Positions 28,234 to 34,614 of a stretch of 63,453 nucleotides of DNA are shown in pieces; position 1 is the first letter of the stretch, and every line of letters starts with the position of its first letter. The notes beneath the pieces are model-generated. The model was not told the origin of the DNA, searched no databases, and saw only the letters and a list, made by a program, of their open reading frames with translations. Origin of the DNA: Bacteroidales bacterium (lineage in GTDB: Bacteria; Bacteroidota; Bacteroidia; Bacteroidales; JAGOPY01); NCBI GenBank assembly GCA_017991835.1, contig JAGOPY010000016.1, positions 1 through 63,453 on the forward strand. Reading direction: 5' to 3'. The translations under genes were made by a program, and so were the position numbers.

Positions 28234-28677
28234 ATGAAAATTATTCTAAGCATATACCTATCATTAATTTTATTAGCCAGTTGGGTATCTGAGGCTAATG
28301 GTCAGAACAATCACTCAGTTGAATTTGAGAAAGTATTCAACAAAGATGAAATCATCACAATAAATAGAATTATTGAATTTTATGAAATTAGGGATTCCAT
28401 AAATTACGTTTGGAAAAGAGAACACAAAACAATTCACTCTCCCTATTATTTAAGTCTCAAGTATCCAGGCAAATATGTTGAATTTCTTGAAATACTCTCA
28501 AACCAAAATGATTTTATGAAAGAGTATTATGAAAATATTGTTCAAAACAATGATATAGGTCCTTCAAATTTCGCAAGAGTAATGGAATTATATAGGGACC
28601 TTGATCTAAATAAAGTGAATTATAGATTTGTTGAGATAATTCATCTGCTAATGATTGATGGTATGGTTTTAAAATGA
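28234..28677 (+). CDS. Hypothetical secreted protein, AT-rich, cassette-like
   Basis: From the ATG at 28234 (MKIILSIY) this is a 147-residue protein with a signal peptide (hydrophobic residues 3-17, cleavage near SEANGQ). The mature part is helical and charged (FEKVFNKDEIITINRIIEFYE, given in parts). I recognise no family. The codons are far richer in A and T than in neighbouring genes, which suggests recent transfer. It starts 10 bases after one attC-like half-site and ends 5 bases before another, the tight packing seen in integron gene cassettes. Confidence 0.65.
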   Translation: MKIILSIYLSLILLASWVSEANGQNNHSVEFEKVFNKDEIITINRIIEFYEIRDSINYVWKREHKTIHSPYYLSLKYPGKYVEFLEILSNQNDFMKEYYENIVQNNDIGPSNFARVMELYRDLDLNKVNYRFVEIIHLLMIDGMVLK

Positions 28678-28682
28678 AAATA

Positions 28683-28709
28683 GCGCCCTGTAACGAACGC
28701 GCAGCGCCC
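28683..28709 (+). other. attC-like 5' half-site after the AT-rich gene
   Basis: GCCCTGTAACGAACGCGCA (28685-28703) is the reverse complement of the half-site at 28205-28223 except for two triplets. The adjoining GCGCCC extends pairing to the later segment at 29419-29444. It begins right after the stop codon. Confidence 0.5.
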
Positions 28710-28724
28710 AGGCCGGACCAGAGG

Positions 28725-28822
28725 ATTGTTCATTGTTCATTGTCCATTGTTCATTGTCCATTGTCGATGGCCGAAGGGAAGATTCGAAAATCGAACGTCG
28801 AAAATCGAAAATCGACAATCAT
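28725..28822. repeat. Heptanucleotide tandem repeats (ATTGTTC)n and (CGAAAAT)n
   Basis: ATTGTTC and ATTGTCC units run at 28725-28764. CGAAAAT, CGAACGT and CGACAAT units run at 28786-28822. Both have a 7-bp period although the words differ. Confidence 0.7.
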
Positions 28823-28884
28823 TTTCCCGGCCCGGGGCGATACGCCAACCGTTACCTTCAATGTCTGCCACTCTATCCAGTGAT
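28820..28884 (+). repeat. 65-bp dispersed repeat, copy 1
   Basis: This segment (core CCGGCCCGGGGCGAT... CCGTTACCTTCAATG) recurs at 32214-32278 with a few substitutions and no gaps. It ends exactly where the 519-bp repeat begins. Confidence 0.8.
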
Positions 28885-29403
28885 TTCATCCCTGGCGGGA
28901 GAAGTTTTCCAGCTATCAGCGCACATCTGAAGCCGAAAATTCCATTGGCCAACTGCGTCCTCCCGAGTTTTCAGACTTTTACAAACTCCACAATATTGGA
29001 TGACATTAGCTTTTCATTACTCCGGAGGAGTTCCACATTTGTAGCAAAGGAGATAGCACCCGCACAATTTTCCCCTCCCGCGATAATCCGGTTTTTCAAG
29101 GTAATATCAGCATGGGAGGGGATTAAGGGGAGGGGAAAATGCATTTCTGGTTTCCCTCCCCAACCCCTCCCTGTGAAGGTTTTTCGCAATATTCCAATAT
29201 TTCCAAAGGGAGGGGCTTTTTTCTTTCCCGTCCTAATTGCTACAAATAGGGCTCACCTCCGGAGAGCAGTTCATTAGAAATTTACTTACATGTCATTGGT
29301 ACGAATGAGGGATCTGTTTGCAATTTAAATTACTAATATCTAACTTTACATCCTCGCGCCGCCGCCTGCCCGTACAAATTAACCCGGCCCAGCCTTGCCC
29401 GAA
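28885..29403 (+). repeat. 519-bp direct repeat, copy 1
   Basis: This segment is nearly identical to 30288-30806 with a constant offset of 1403 and no net gap. It contains imperfect 28-bp terminal inverted repeats (29020-29047 and 29237-29264), C/G-run hairpins and two G-quadruplex motifs. The gene-free stretch 28678-29517 is made of repeats and half-sites only. Short open frames here have no coding character. Confidence 0.88.
29114..29171. other. Paired G-quadruplex motifs on opposite strands
   Basis: On the plus strand 29114-29135 has four G-runs (GGG-A-GGGG-ATTAA-GGGG-A-GGGG). On the minus strand 29154-29171 has GGG-A-GGGG-TT-GGGG-A-GGG. Both fit the G3+N1-7 pattern. The same pair recurs at 30517-30538 and 30557-30574. 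Confidence 0.7.
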
Positions 29404-29418
29404 AGGCGATGCCGGGCG

Positions 29419-29444
29419 GGAGCGCTGCGCTGAGTGTTACCAGT
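29419..29444 (+). other. attC-like 3' half-site before the RelE/XRE pair
   Basis: GAGCGCTGCGC followed by TGTTACC resembles the complement of 28683-28709 (GGGCGCTGCGC...CGTTAC). It would close the attC-like site opened after the AT-rich gene, with the repeat elements lodged in between. Confidence 0.38.
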
Positions 29445-29472
29445 AAGTTTTCGAAAAAAATCACATCATTAT

Positions 29473-29501
29473 GTTTCCTAATAAAGAAACTATTATCTTT
29501 G
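29473..29501 (+). promoter_or_regulatory. Promoter box and GTTTC/GAAAC palindrome of the TA pair
   Basis: TATCTTTG (29494-29501) is an exact TAnnTTTG match 16 bases before the toxin ATG. A GTTTC (29473-29477) / GAAAC (29486-29490) inverted repeat just upstream is a candidate operator for the XRE antitoxin. Confidence 0.5.
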
Positions 29502-29517
29502 CAAAAACAATTTGCAG

Positions 29518-29856
29518 ATGGAGGACAGGTTCGAGGTTACGTTTTTAAATGAGGCGGTTGAATTTTTAGATACTCTTGAAGATAAGGCAAGAGATAAAGT
29601 CATTTACAATATTCATAAAGCACGAAAGACGCTTGATAAAGAACTATTTAAGAAGTTAGAAGGTGAAATCTGGGAGTTTAAAACGCTTTTCAATAAAACG
29701 CATTACAGGCTTTTTGCTTTCTGGGATAAGACAAAAGGAAAGAATTCGGTTGTAGTGTCTACTAATGGATTGATAAAAAAGAGTGCCAAAATACCTCCTG
29801 GCGAAATCGAAAGAGCTGAAAAATTAATGGATCTATATTTTAAACATAAAACTTAG
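29518..29856 (+). CDS. RelE/HigB-type toxin of a type II toxin-antitoxin pair
   Basis: From the ATG at 29518 (MEDRFEVTF) the protein is 112 residues. The pattern fits the phage Gp49/RelE-like toxin family: FLNEAVEFLDTLEDKARDKV, LEGEIWEFKTLF, HYRLFAFWDK and a C-terminal KKSAKIPPGEIERAEKL helix. Such toxins are ribosome-dependent mRNA nucleases. The XRE antitoxin gene follows after 4 bp. The pair sits between the two copies of the 519-bp repeat, so it looks like an inserted cassette. Confidence 0.88.
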   Translation: MEDRFEVTFLNEAVEFLDTLEDKARDKVIYNIHKARKTLDKELFKKLEGEIWEFKTLFNKTHYRLFAFWDKTKGKNSVVVSTNGLIKKSAKIPPGEIERAEKLMDLYFKHKT

Positions 29857-29860
29857 ACAA

Positions 29861-30187
29861 ATGAAGAGTGAAACCTTAAAAACATATACTCTTGCAGAAA
29901 TTACCGATAAGTACATTGGTAAAAGAGGAACCCCGAAACGGGAGGCTTTCGAAAATGAATTACGTCTTGAATTGCTTGGCAATGCAATCAGAATGGCCAG
30001 GAAAGAACGGAATCTTACACAAGAAGAACTTGGAAAACTCGTTGGTGTAAAAAAAGCACAAATATCTAAAATTGAGAACAGTTTGACTGATGCCAGGTTT
30101 GAAACAATTTTAAAAGTGTTTAAAGCCTTGAATGTTAAGATTAATTTTAATGTTGAATTACTTGACCAGAAAGTTGAACTTGCCTAG
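29861..30187 (+). CDS. XRE-family antitoxin
   Basis: This 108-residue protein has an XRE helix-turn-helix in its middle (RMARKERNLTQEELGKLVG, VKKAQISKIENSLT; about 43-85) and a C-terminal strand-forming tail. Antitoxins of this type follow RelE/Gp49-like toxins and repress the operon. The 4-bp gap to the toxin supports co-translation. The gene is AT-rich, like the toxin. Confidence 0.9.
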   Translation: MKSETLKTYTLAEITDKYIGKRGTPKREAFENELRLELLGNAIRMARKERNLTQEELGKLVGVKKAQISKIENSLTDARFETILKVFKALNVKINFNVELLDQKVELA

Positions 30188-30202
30188 AATGAAAGAGAAC
30201 CT

Positions 30203-30214
30203 GCCGGTAACATG
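30203..30214 (+). other. Weak attC-like 5' half-site after the TA pair
   Basis: GCCGGTAACATG has GGTAAC, complementary to the GTTACC in the half-sites at 29419-29444 and 30810-30833. It lies 15 bases after the antitoxin stop. The match is short and it is listed for completeness. Confidence 0.25.
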
Positions 30215-30287
30215 CCTGTAAAGGCAACAATATTTGCATTATATCATCGATGTAACGATTGGCCTTTGCAGCATTTACAGGCCACAC

Positions 30288-30806
30288 TTCATCCCTGGCG
30301 GGAGAAGTTCTCCAGCACTCAGCGCACATCTGAAGCCGAAAATTCCATTGGCCAACTGCGTCCTCCCGAGTTTTCAGACTTTTACAAACTCCACAATATT
30401 GGATTACATTAGCTTTTCATTACTCCGGAGGAATTCCACATTTGTAGCAAAGGAGATGGCACCCGCACAATTTTCCCCTCCCGCGATAATCCAGTTTTTC
30501 AAGGTAATATCAGCATGGGAGGGGATTAAGGGGAGGGGAAAATGCATTTCTGGTTTCCCTCCCCAACCCCTCCCTGTGAAGGTTTTTCGCAATATTCCAA
30601 TATTTCCAAAGGGAGGGGCTTTTTTCTTTCCCGTCCTTATTGCTACAAATAGGGCTCACCTCCGGAGAGCAGTTCATTAGAAATTTACTTACATGTCATT
30701 GGTACGAAGGAGGGATCTGTTTGCAATTTAAATTACTAATATCTAACTTTACATCCTCGCGCCGCCGCCTGCCCGTGCAAATTAACCCGGCCCAGCCTTG
30801 CCCGAA
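30288..30806 (+). repeat. 519-bp direct repeat, copy 2
   Basis: Second copy of the element at 28885-29403, same orientation. It differs by scattered single substitutions. It fills most of the gene-free stretch 30188-30848, which otherwise holds half-site-like sequence only. Confidence 0.88.
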
Positions 30807-30809
30807 CGG

Positions 30810-30833
30810 GGGCGCTGCACAGGAAAGTTACCC
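30810..30833 (+). other. attC-like 3' half-site before the third FISUMP gene
   Basis: GGGCGCTGC followed by GTTACCC resembles the half-site at 29419-29444. It lies at the same place relative to the 519-bp repeat and 15 bases before the FISUMP ATG. Confidence 0.35.
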
Positions 30834-30848
30834 AACATACTTTGATAT

Positions 30849-32213
30849 ATGAAAACTGGACCAATTAATCGAACAATCTTTTTGAATGTCTGGCTTTTAC
30901 TAATTGTCCTGCACAGCAATAATTCATTTGCTCAAAAAGATGTGATCAGATTAACATTTACAGCAATTGACATTGCTGGTCATATCCAGCTTGACAGTAT
31001 TAAAGTGATGAACCGCACGCAAGGAGGTGATACAGTCCTCTTCTGGCCTGACACAGTATTAAGTCTTAATTATTTTGGAATTACCGAGATTAATAATCCA
31101 CAGGAGGCATTCCGGGTCTTTCAGAATTATCCAAACCCTGTTGCAAATCGAACTACAATATCCTTGTTTGTACCTGAAATGGACCATGTTATTTTGCAAG
31201 TTTCAGAACCTACGGGCCGTGTAATTTTCAAATCCGACAGGATACTGAATCAAGGTGTTCATACCTACGAGTTTACTCCCGGGCCTGGGAATCTTTATTT
31301 CTTCACCGCAAAATGGAGGGAAAGTAGCGGTAATATTAAAATTCTTAGTTCTGGTTTTAATTTGAACAGGATCTGTACACTTGAATATACTGGCACTGGG
31401 ATTTCTTCCCCTTCGTTTAAAGTTGCAAACGGCATTCAAAGTTTACCTTTCAATCCGGGCGATGAACTGCTTTATATTGGCTATACAGGCACCCTGGAAT
31501 CAGGTATGCTTGACTCCCCGGTGGAGAGCACGATTGATACTTTCCAGTTCTCCACCAATATCCCCTGCCCAGGAACACCAACGGTAGATTACGAAGGACA
31601 GGTGTACAACACCATCCAGATCTTCAGCCAATGCTGGCTTAAAGAGAACCTGAATGTGGGAACAATGATTCCGGGAGCCCAAAACCAGATGAACAACAGT
31701 ATCATCGAAAAGTACTGCTACAATAACGAACCTGACAGTTGCAACAAATACGGCGGGATGTATCAATGGAACGAGATGATGCAATACACCACCCAGCAGG
31801 GTGCGCACGGTATATGTCCCCCGGGCTGGCATCTGCCAACGGAACAAGAATGGCGAGTGCTTCAAGGGGCGGTGGACAGCGAGTTTGGAATTGAAGACGG
31901 TGCATGGGGCTTTGATGGATTTAGTGGATTTGATGCCGGTACCAACCTGAAGACCACCAGCGGCTGGATTGAAAATGGCAACGGCTCCAATCTTTTTGGT
32001 TTCTCAGGTCTGCCTGGCGGCTCCCGTACTTATGCTGGAAATGTTTTTGGTTTAGTTGGCTCTGCCGCCTTCTGGTGGACATCGACGCAAGGCCCCGAAG
32101 ATAGCGGATGGTATCGTTACATCGAAAACCATTGGCAGCAAGTAGGCCGACACTATTTCACAAAGGAGATGGGTTTTAATGTTCGCTGTCTTCAGGATTC
32201 TAAGACTTATTGA
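30849..32213 (+). CDS. Secreted FISUMP-domain protein with internal T9SS-like module (third copy)
   Basis: This 454-residue protein has a signal peptide (to about 28, NSFAQK) and the LDSIKVMNRTQGGDTVL motif (about 46). A T9SS-sorting-like module follows at about 85-170 (VFQNYPNPVANR, VSEPTGRVIFK). The C-terminal FISUMP domain spans about 245-454 (QCWLKENLNVGTMI, GICPPGWHLPTEQEW, MGFNVRCLQD). It is a close paralogue of 22324-23655 but with more AT-rich codons and more divergence in the N-terminal half. It starts just after a repeat and ends directly against the second copy of the 65-bp repeat, so it may have moved together with them. Confidence 0.82.
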   Translation: MKTGPINRTIFLNVWLLLIVLHSNNSFAQKDVIRLTFTAIDIAGHIQLDSIKVMNRTQGGDTVLFWPDTVLSLNYFGITEINNPQEAFRVFQNYPNPVANRTTISLFVPEMDHVILQVSEPTGRVIFKSDRILNQGVHTYEFTPGPGNLYFFTAKWRESSGNIKILSSGFNLNRICTLEYTGTGISSPSFKVANGIQSLPFNPGDELLYIGYTGTLESGMLDSPVESTIDTFQFSTNIPCPGTPTVDYEGQVYNTIQIFSQCWLKENLNVGTMIPGAQNQMNNSIIEKYCYNNEPDSCNKYGGMYQWNEMMQYTTQQGAHGICPPGWHLPTEQEWRVLQGAVDSEFGIEDGAWGFDGFSGFDAGTNLKTTSGWIENGNGSNLFGFSGLPGGSRTYAGNVFGLVGSAAFWWTSTQGPEDSGWYRYIENHWQQVGRHYFTKEMGFNVRCLQDSKTY

Positions 32214-32278
32214 CATTTTTCCGGCCCGGGGCGATGCGCCAACCGTTACCTTCAATGTCTGCCAATTCATCCAGTGAT
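32214..32278 (+). repeat. 65-bp dispersed repeat, copy 2
   Basis: It matches 28820-28884 without gaps. It begins at the base after the FISUMP stop codon. Confidence 0.8.
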
Positions 32279-32309
32279 CAGCTGTCGGACCAAATTCCGA
32301 GCTCCAAAT

Positions 32310-32430
32310 TCCAAACAAATTCCAAATCCAAATCTCCAAATCTTCAAATCTTCAAATCTTCAAATCTCCAAATCTTCAAATCTTCAAATCTTCAAATCGC
32401 CAAATCGCCAAATCGCCAAATCCCGAAAAA
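32310..32430. repeat. Octanucleotide tandem repeat (CAAATCTT)n
   Basis: Units CAAATCTT, CAAATCTC and CAAATCGC run with an 8-bp period up to the promoter of the next gene. Confidence 0.8.
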
Positions 32431-32435
32431 CCCCT

Positions 32436-32443
32436 TACCTTTG
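32436..32443 (+). promoter_or_regulatory. Bacteroidota-type -7 box of the PqqD/ATP-grasp operon
   Basis: TACCTTTG is an exact TAnnTTTG match 16 bases before the ATG at 32460. The sequence upstream is the CAAATC repeat, so no normal -33 element is visible. Confidence 0.5.
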
Positions 32444-32459
32444 TAAAAAAAATTCCCCT

Positions 32460-32888
32460 ATGTCAACCGGCGAACGTTCCTTTAATGAAAACCTCGACCT
32501 GCTTATCAGGCTTCTGCGGAAGATGAAAGATAAGTCGCAGTTCGAAGGGATCCCCGGCGTTCCAAAATCTTTCGTCGCCAACTTCGAGTTTTTCATCCAG
32601 AACTATGAAAGGATGAAAGACCAGATCGCCGCGCAGCTCCTGCAGCAGTTCGGCGAGCCGATCAAGCAGATGGTGGCCGATATGGTCGACCAGCTAAAGG
32701 AAGAGCTGGATGAAGACCCGATGCTCGCCATCCCGGATGAACCGGCCTCCCCGGCAGAAATGCCGGTCATCACCGGGCAGAAAAAGACCGTGGAGGAGAT
32801 CGATGAGATGCTTCGCAAACCGGGCCTCTCCGAAGAAGAGATCGACCGCCTGCTGGATGAGCGGAAGAAAGTGAAGAGTGAAGAGTGA
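32460..32888 (+). CDS. Helical protein of unknown function, first gene of the PqqD/ATP-grasp operon
   Basis: The ATG at 32460 (MSTGERSF) gives 142 residues. The N-terminal two thirds are helical and amphipathic (LIRLLRKMKDKSQFEG, NYERMKDQIAAQLLQQFG). A Pro-rich linker (PDEPASPAEMP) and a short charged helix pair follow (VEEIDEMLRKPG, SEEEIDRLLDERKK). There is no signal peptide. I do not recognise a family. It precedes the PqqD-like gene by 122 bp and shares the apparent promoter. Its last codons merge with a GTGAAGA repeat that supplies the stop. Confidence 0.7.
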   Translation: MSTGERSFNENLDLLIRLLRKMKDKSQFEGIPGVPKSFVANFEFFIQNYERMKDQIAAQLLQQFGEPIKQMVADMVDQLKEELDEDPMLAIPDEPASPAEMPVITGQKKTVEEIDEMLRKPGLSEEEIDRLLDERKKVKSEE

Positions 32889-32947
32889 AGAGTGAAGGGT
32901 GGAACTGGACAATGGACAATGGACAATGGACAATGGACAATGGACAA
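32871..32947. repeat. Heptanucleotide repeats (GTGAAGA)n and (ACAATGG)n
   Basis: GTGAAGA units begin inside the last codons of the preceding gene and include its TGA stop. ACAATGG units follow to 32947. Both have a 7-bp period. Confidence 0.8.
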
Positions 32948-33010
32948 TGAATCTGGGGTAGGGTAAAAGGGGTGTTGTGCGGTTAAGGTTATATTTAAGT
33001 TCCTCGATAA

Positions 33011-33265
33011 ATGAAAATCAAAAGCAACATAGCCCTGAGCGAGTCGGGCTTCATCTTCAATCCGAACACAGGCGAGTCGTTTACGCTGAATCCCACGGGG
33101 CAGCTTTTATTCGGTCTGATCCGCGAAGGGAAAGAGTTTCCGGAGATCAGGGAATATTTCCTGGAAAATTTTGAGACCGAAGAGGATGTCTTTGAGAAGG
33201 ATTTCGAAGACTTCATTCACCTGCTGAACAGCTACCAAATGATGGAACCCGATGAGCAGGCGTAA
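33011..33265 (+). CDS. PqqD-like peptide-binding chaperone (RRE fold)
   Basis: This 84-residue protein matches the PqqD family, whose winged fold (RiPP recognition element) binds precursor peptides and hands them to modifying enzymes. Visible features are SGFIFNPNTGESFTLNPTG (the strand pair and NPTG turn), LLFGLIREGKEFPEI and a helical C-terminus ending LLNSYQMMEP. It overlaps the ATP-grasp gene by 14 bp, so the two products are probably made together and may bind each other. No obvious precursor peptide is encoded next to it. Confidence 0.85.
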   Translation: MKIKSNIALSESGFIFNPNTGESFTLNPTGQLLFGLIREGKEFPEIREYFLENFETEEDVFEKDFEDFIHLLNSYQMMEPDEQA

Positions 33266-34298
33266 GATCACCGTAGCCGTTACGGCGCTGAATGCGATCG
33301 ACAGCCCCGGGCCGGGAGTGTCGGTCATCCGGGGGCTGAAAGAATCGAAGATTTACGACGTCCGGGTCGTCGGACTGGCTTACGAATCGCTCGAGCCGGG
33401 CATCTACATGCACGACATCGTCGACCGGGTCTACCAGATACCGTATCCATCCGCCGGTGTCGAATCCCTTTTTGCGCGCCTGGAATACATCCATTCCCGG
33501 GAAAACCTGGAGGTGATCATTCCCAACTTCGATGCGGAGCTGTTTCCGTTCATCCGCCTCTCGGAAAGGTTCAAAAAGCTGGGCATCCGCATGCTTCTGC
33601 CAACGGAACACCAGTTCGAGGAGCGCCACAAGATCAACCTGCCGGAATTCGGCAAAAAGCACGGCATCAAGGTGCCCGGCAGCGTGCCGGCCTACCAGAG
33701 CGCAGAGATATACAAAGCTGCCGAAACGATCGGCTTCCCGATGCTGGTCAAGGGGAAATATTACGATGCCCATGTGGCTTTCACCATCGAACATGCCCGG
33801 GAATACTTCAACAAGATCAGCGCAAAGTGGGGCCTGCCGATCATCCTCCAGAAATATGTGAAGGGGGTGGAATACAATGTGATCGGGCTGGGCGACGGAG
33901 AGGGCAACCGCATCGCCGCCGTGCCGATCCGCAAACAATATATTACCGACAAGGGAAAAGCGTGGGGCGGCATTTCGGTGAGCGATGAAACGATGCTCAA
34001 ACTGACCGACCATTTCATCGAGTCGACGAAATGGCGCGGGCCGTTCGAGCTGGAGCTGATGAAGGACGAAAAGAACGAATTCTCGCTCCTGGAGATCAAT
34101 CCCCGCATTCCGGCCTGGGTTTACCTGGCCATCGGCGTCGGGCAGAACATCCCCGAAGCGATCGTCAGCCTGGCCCTCGGCGAAAAGGTCGAGCCATTCA
34201 AATCATACGAGGTGGGCAAAATGTTCATCCGCTACTCGTGGGATATGATCGTCGACCTGAAGGAATACCAGCAGATCTCGACGTACGGTGAACGGTGA
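33252..34298 (+). CDS. ATP-grasp ligase family protein
   Basis: This 348-residue protein has the ATP-grasp plan. A pre-ATP-grasp Rossmann part spans about 1-115. The ATP-binding region includes GFPMLVKGKYYDAHVAF (about 158-175), LQKYVKGVEYNVIG and the metal-binding FELELMKDE...FSLLEINPR (about 260-282). It resembles the carbamoyl-phosphate-synthase-like large-subunit type. ATP-grasp enzymes form an amide or similar bond through an acyl phosphate. Genomic coupling to a PqqD-like protein suggests a peptide or amino-acid substrate. Its last codons and stop lie within a GGTGAAC repeat. Confidence 0.87.
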   Translation: MSRRKITVAVTALNAIDSPGPGVSVIRGLKESKIYDVRVVGLAYESLEPGIYMHDIVDRVYQIPYPSAGVESLFARLEYIHSRENLEVIIPNFDAELFPFIRLSERFKKLGIRMLLPTEHQFEERHKINLPEFGKKHGIKVPGSVPAYQSAEIYKAAETIGFPMLVKGKYYDAHVAFTIEHAREYFNKISAKWGLPIILQKYVKGVEYNVIGLGDGEGNRIAAVPIRKQYITDKGKAWGGISVSDETMLKLTDHFIESTKWRGPFELELMKDEKNEFSLLEINPRIPAWVYLAIGVGQNIPEAIVSLALGEKVEPFKSYEVGKMFIRYSWDMIVDLKEYQQISTYGER

Positions 34299-34608
34299 AG
34301 GGTGAACGGTGAAGGGTGAACGGTGAAGGGTGAACAGTGAAGGGTGAACGGTGAAGGGTGAACGGTGAAGGGTGAACGGTGAAGGGTGAACGGTGAAGGG
34401 TGAACGGTGAAGGGTGAACGGTGAACAGTGAACGGTGAACAGTGAACGGTGAACAGTGAACAGGGAATAGGGAAAAAGGTAAAGGGAAACCTGGAACTTT
34501 GGAACACTGGAACTTTGGAACACTGGAACACTGGAACGCTGGAACACTGGAACGCTGGAACACTGGAACATTAACTTTAAACTTTGAACTTTGAACTTTG
34601 AACTTTAA
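34284..34608. repeat. Long compound short-word array between ATP-grasp and decarboxylase genes
   Basis: The 316-bp gene-free gap is almost entirely repeats. GGTGAAC/GGTGAAG 7-mers run to about 34460, GGAACACT/GGAACTTT words to about 34570, and ACTTTGA 7-mers to the end. Open frames on the minus strand here (peptides of HRSPFTV type) are repeat artefacts. The array interrupts an otherwise tight operon. Confidence 0.88.
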
Positions 34609-34614
34609 TATGGT

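Noticed and set aside
28674..29277. Open frames within the 519-bp repeat, recurring at 30234-30680
   Set aside because: They repeat only because the DNA repeats. The content is low-complexity hairpins and G/C runs without protein features.
33011..33265. PqqD-like gene as evidence for pyrroloquinoline quinone synthesis
   Set aside because: No PqqA, B, C or E relatives are nearby. The partner genes are an ATP-grasp ligase and a decarboxylase.
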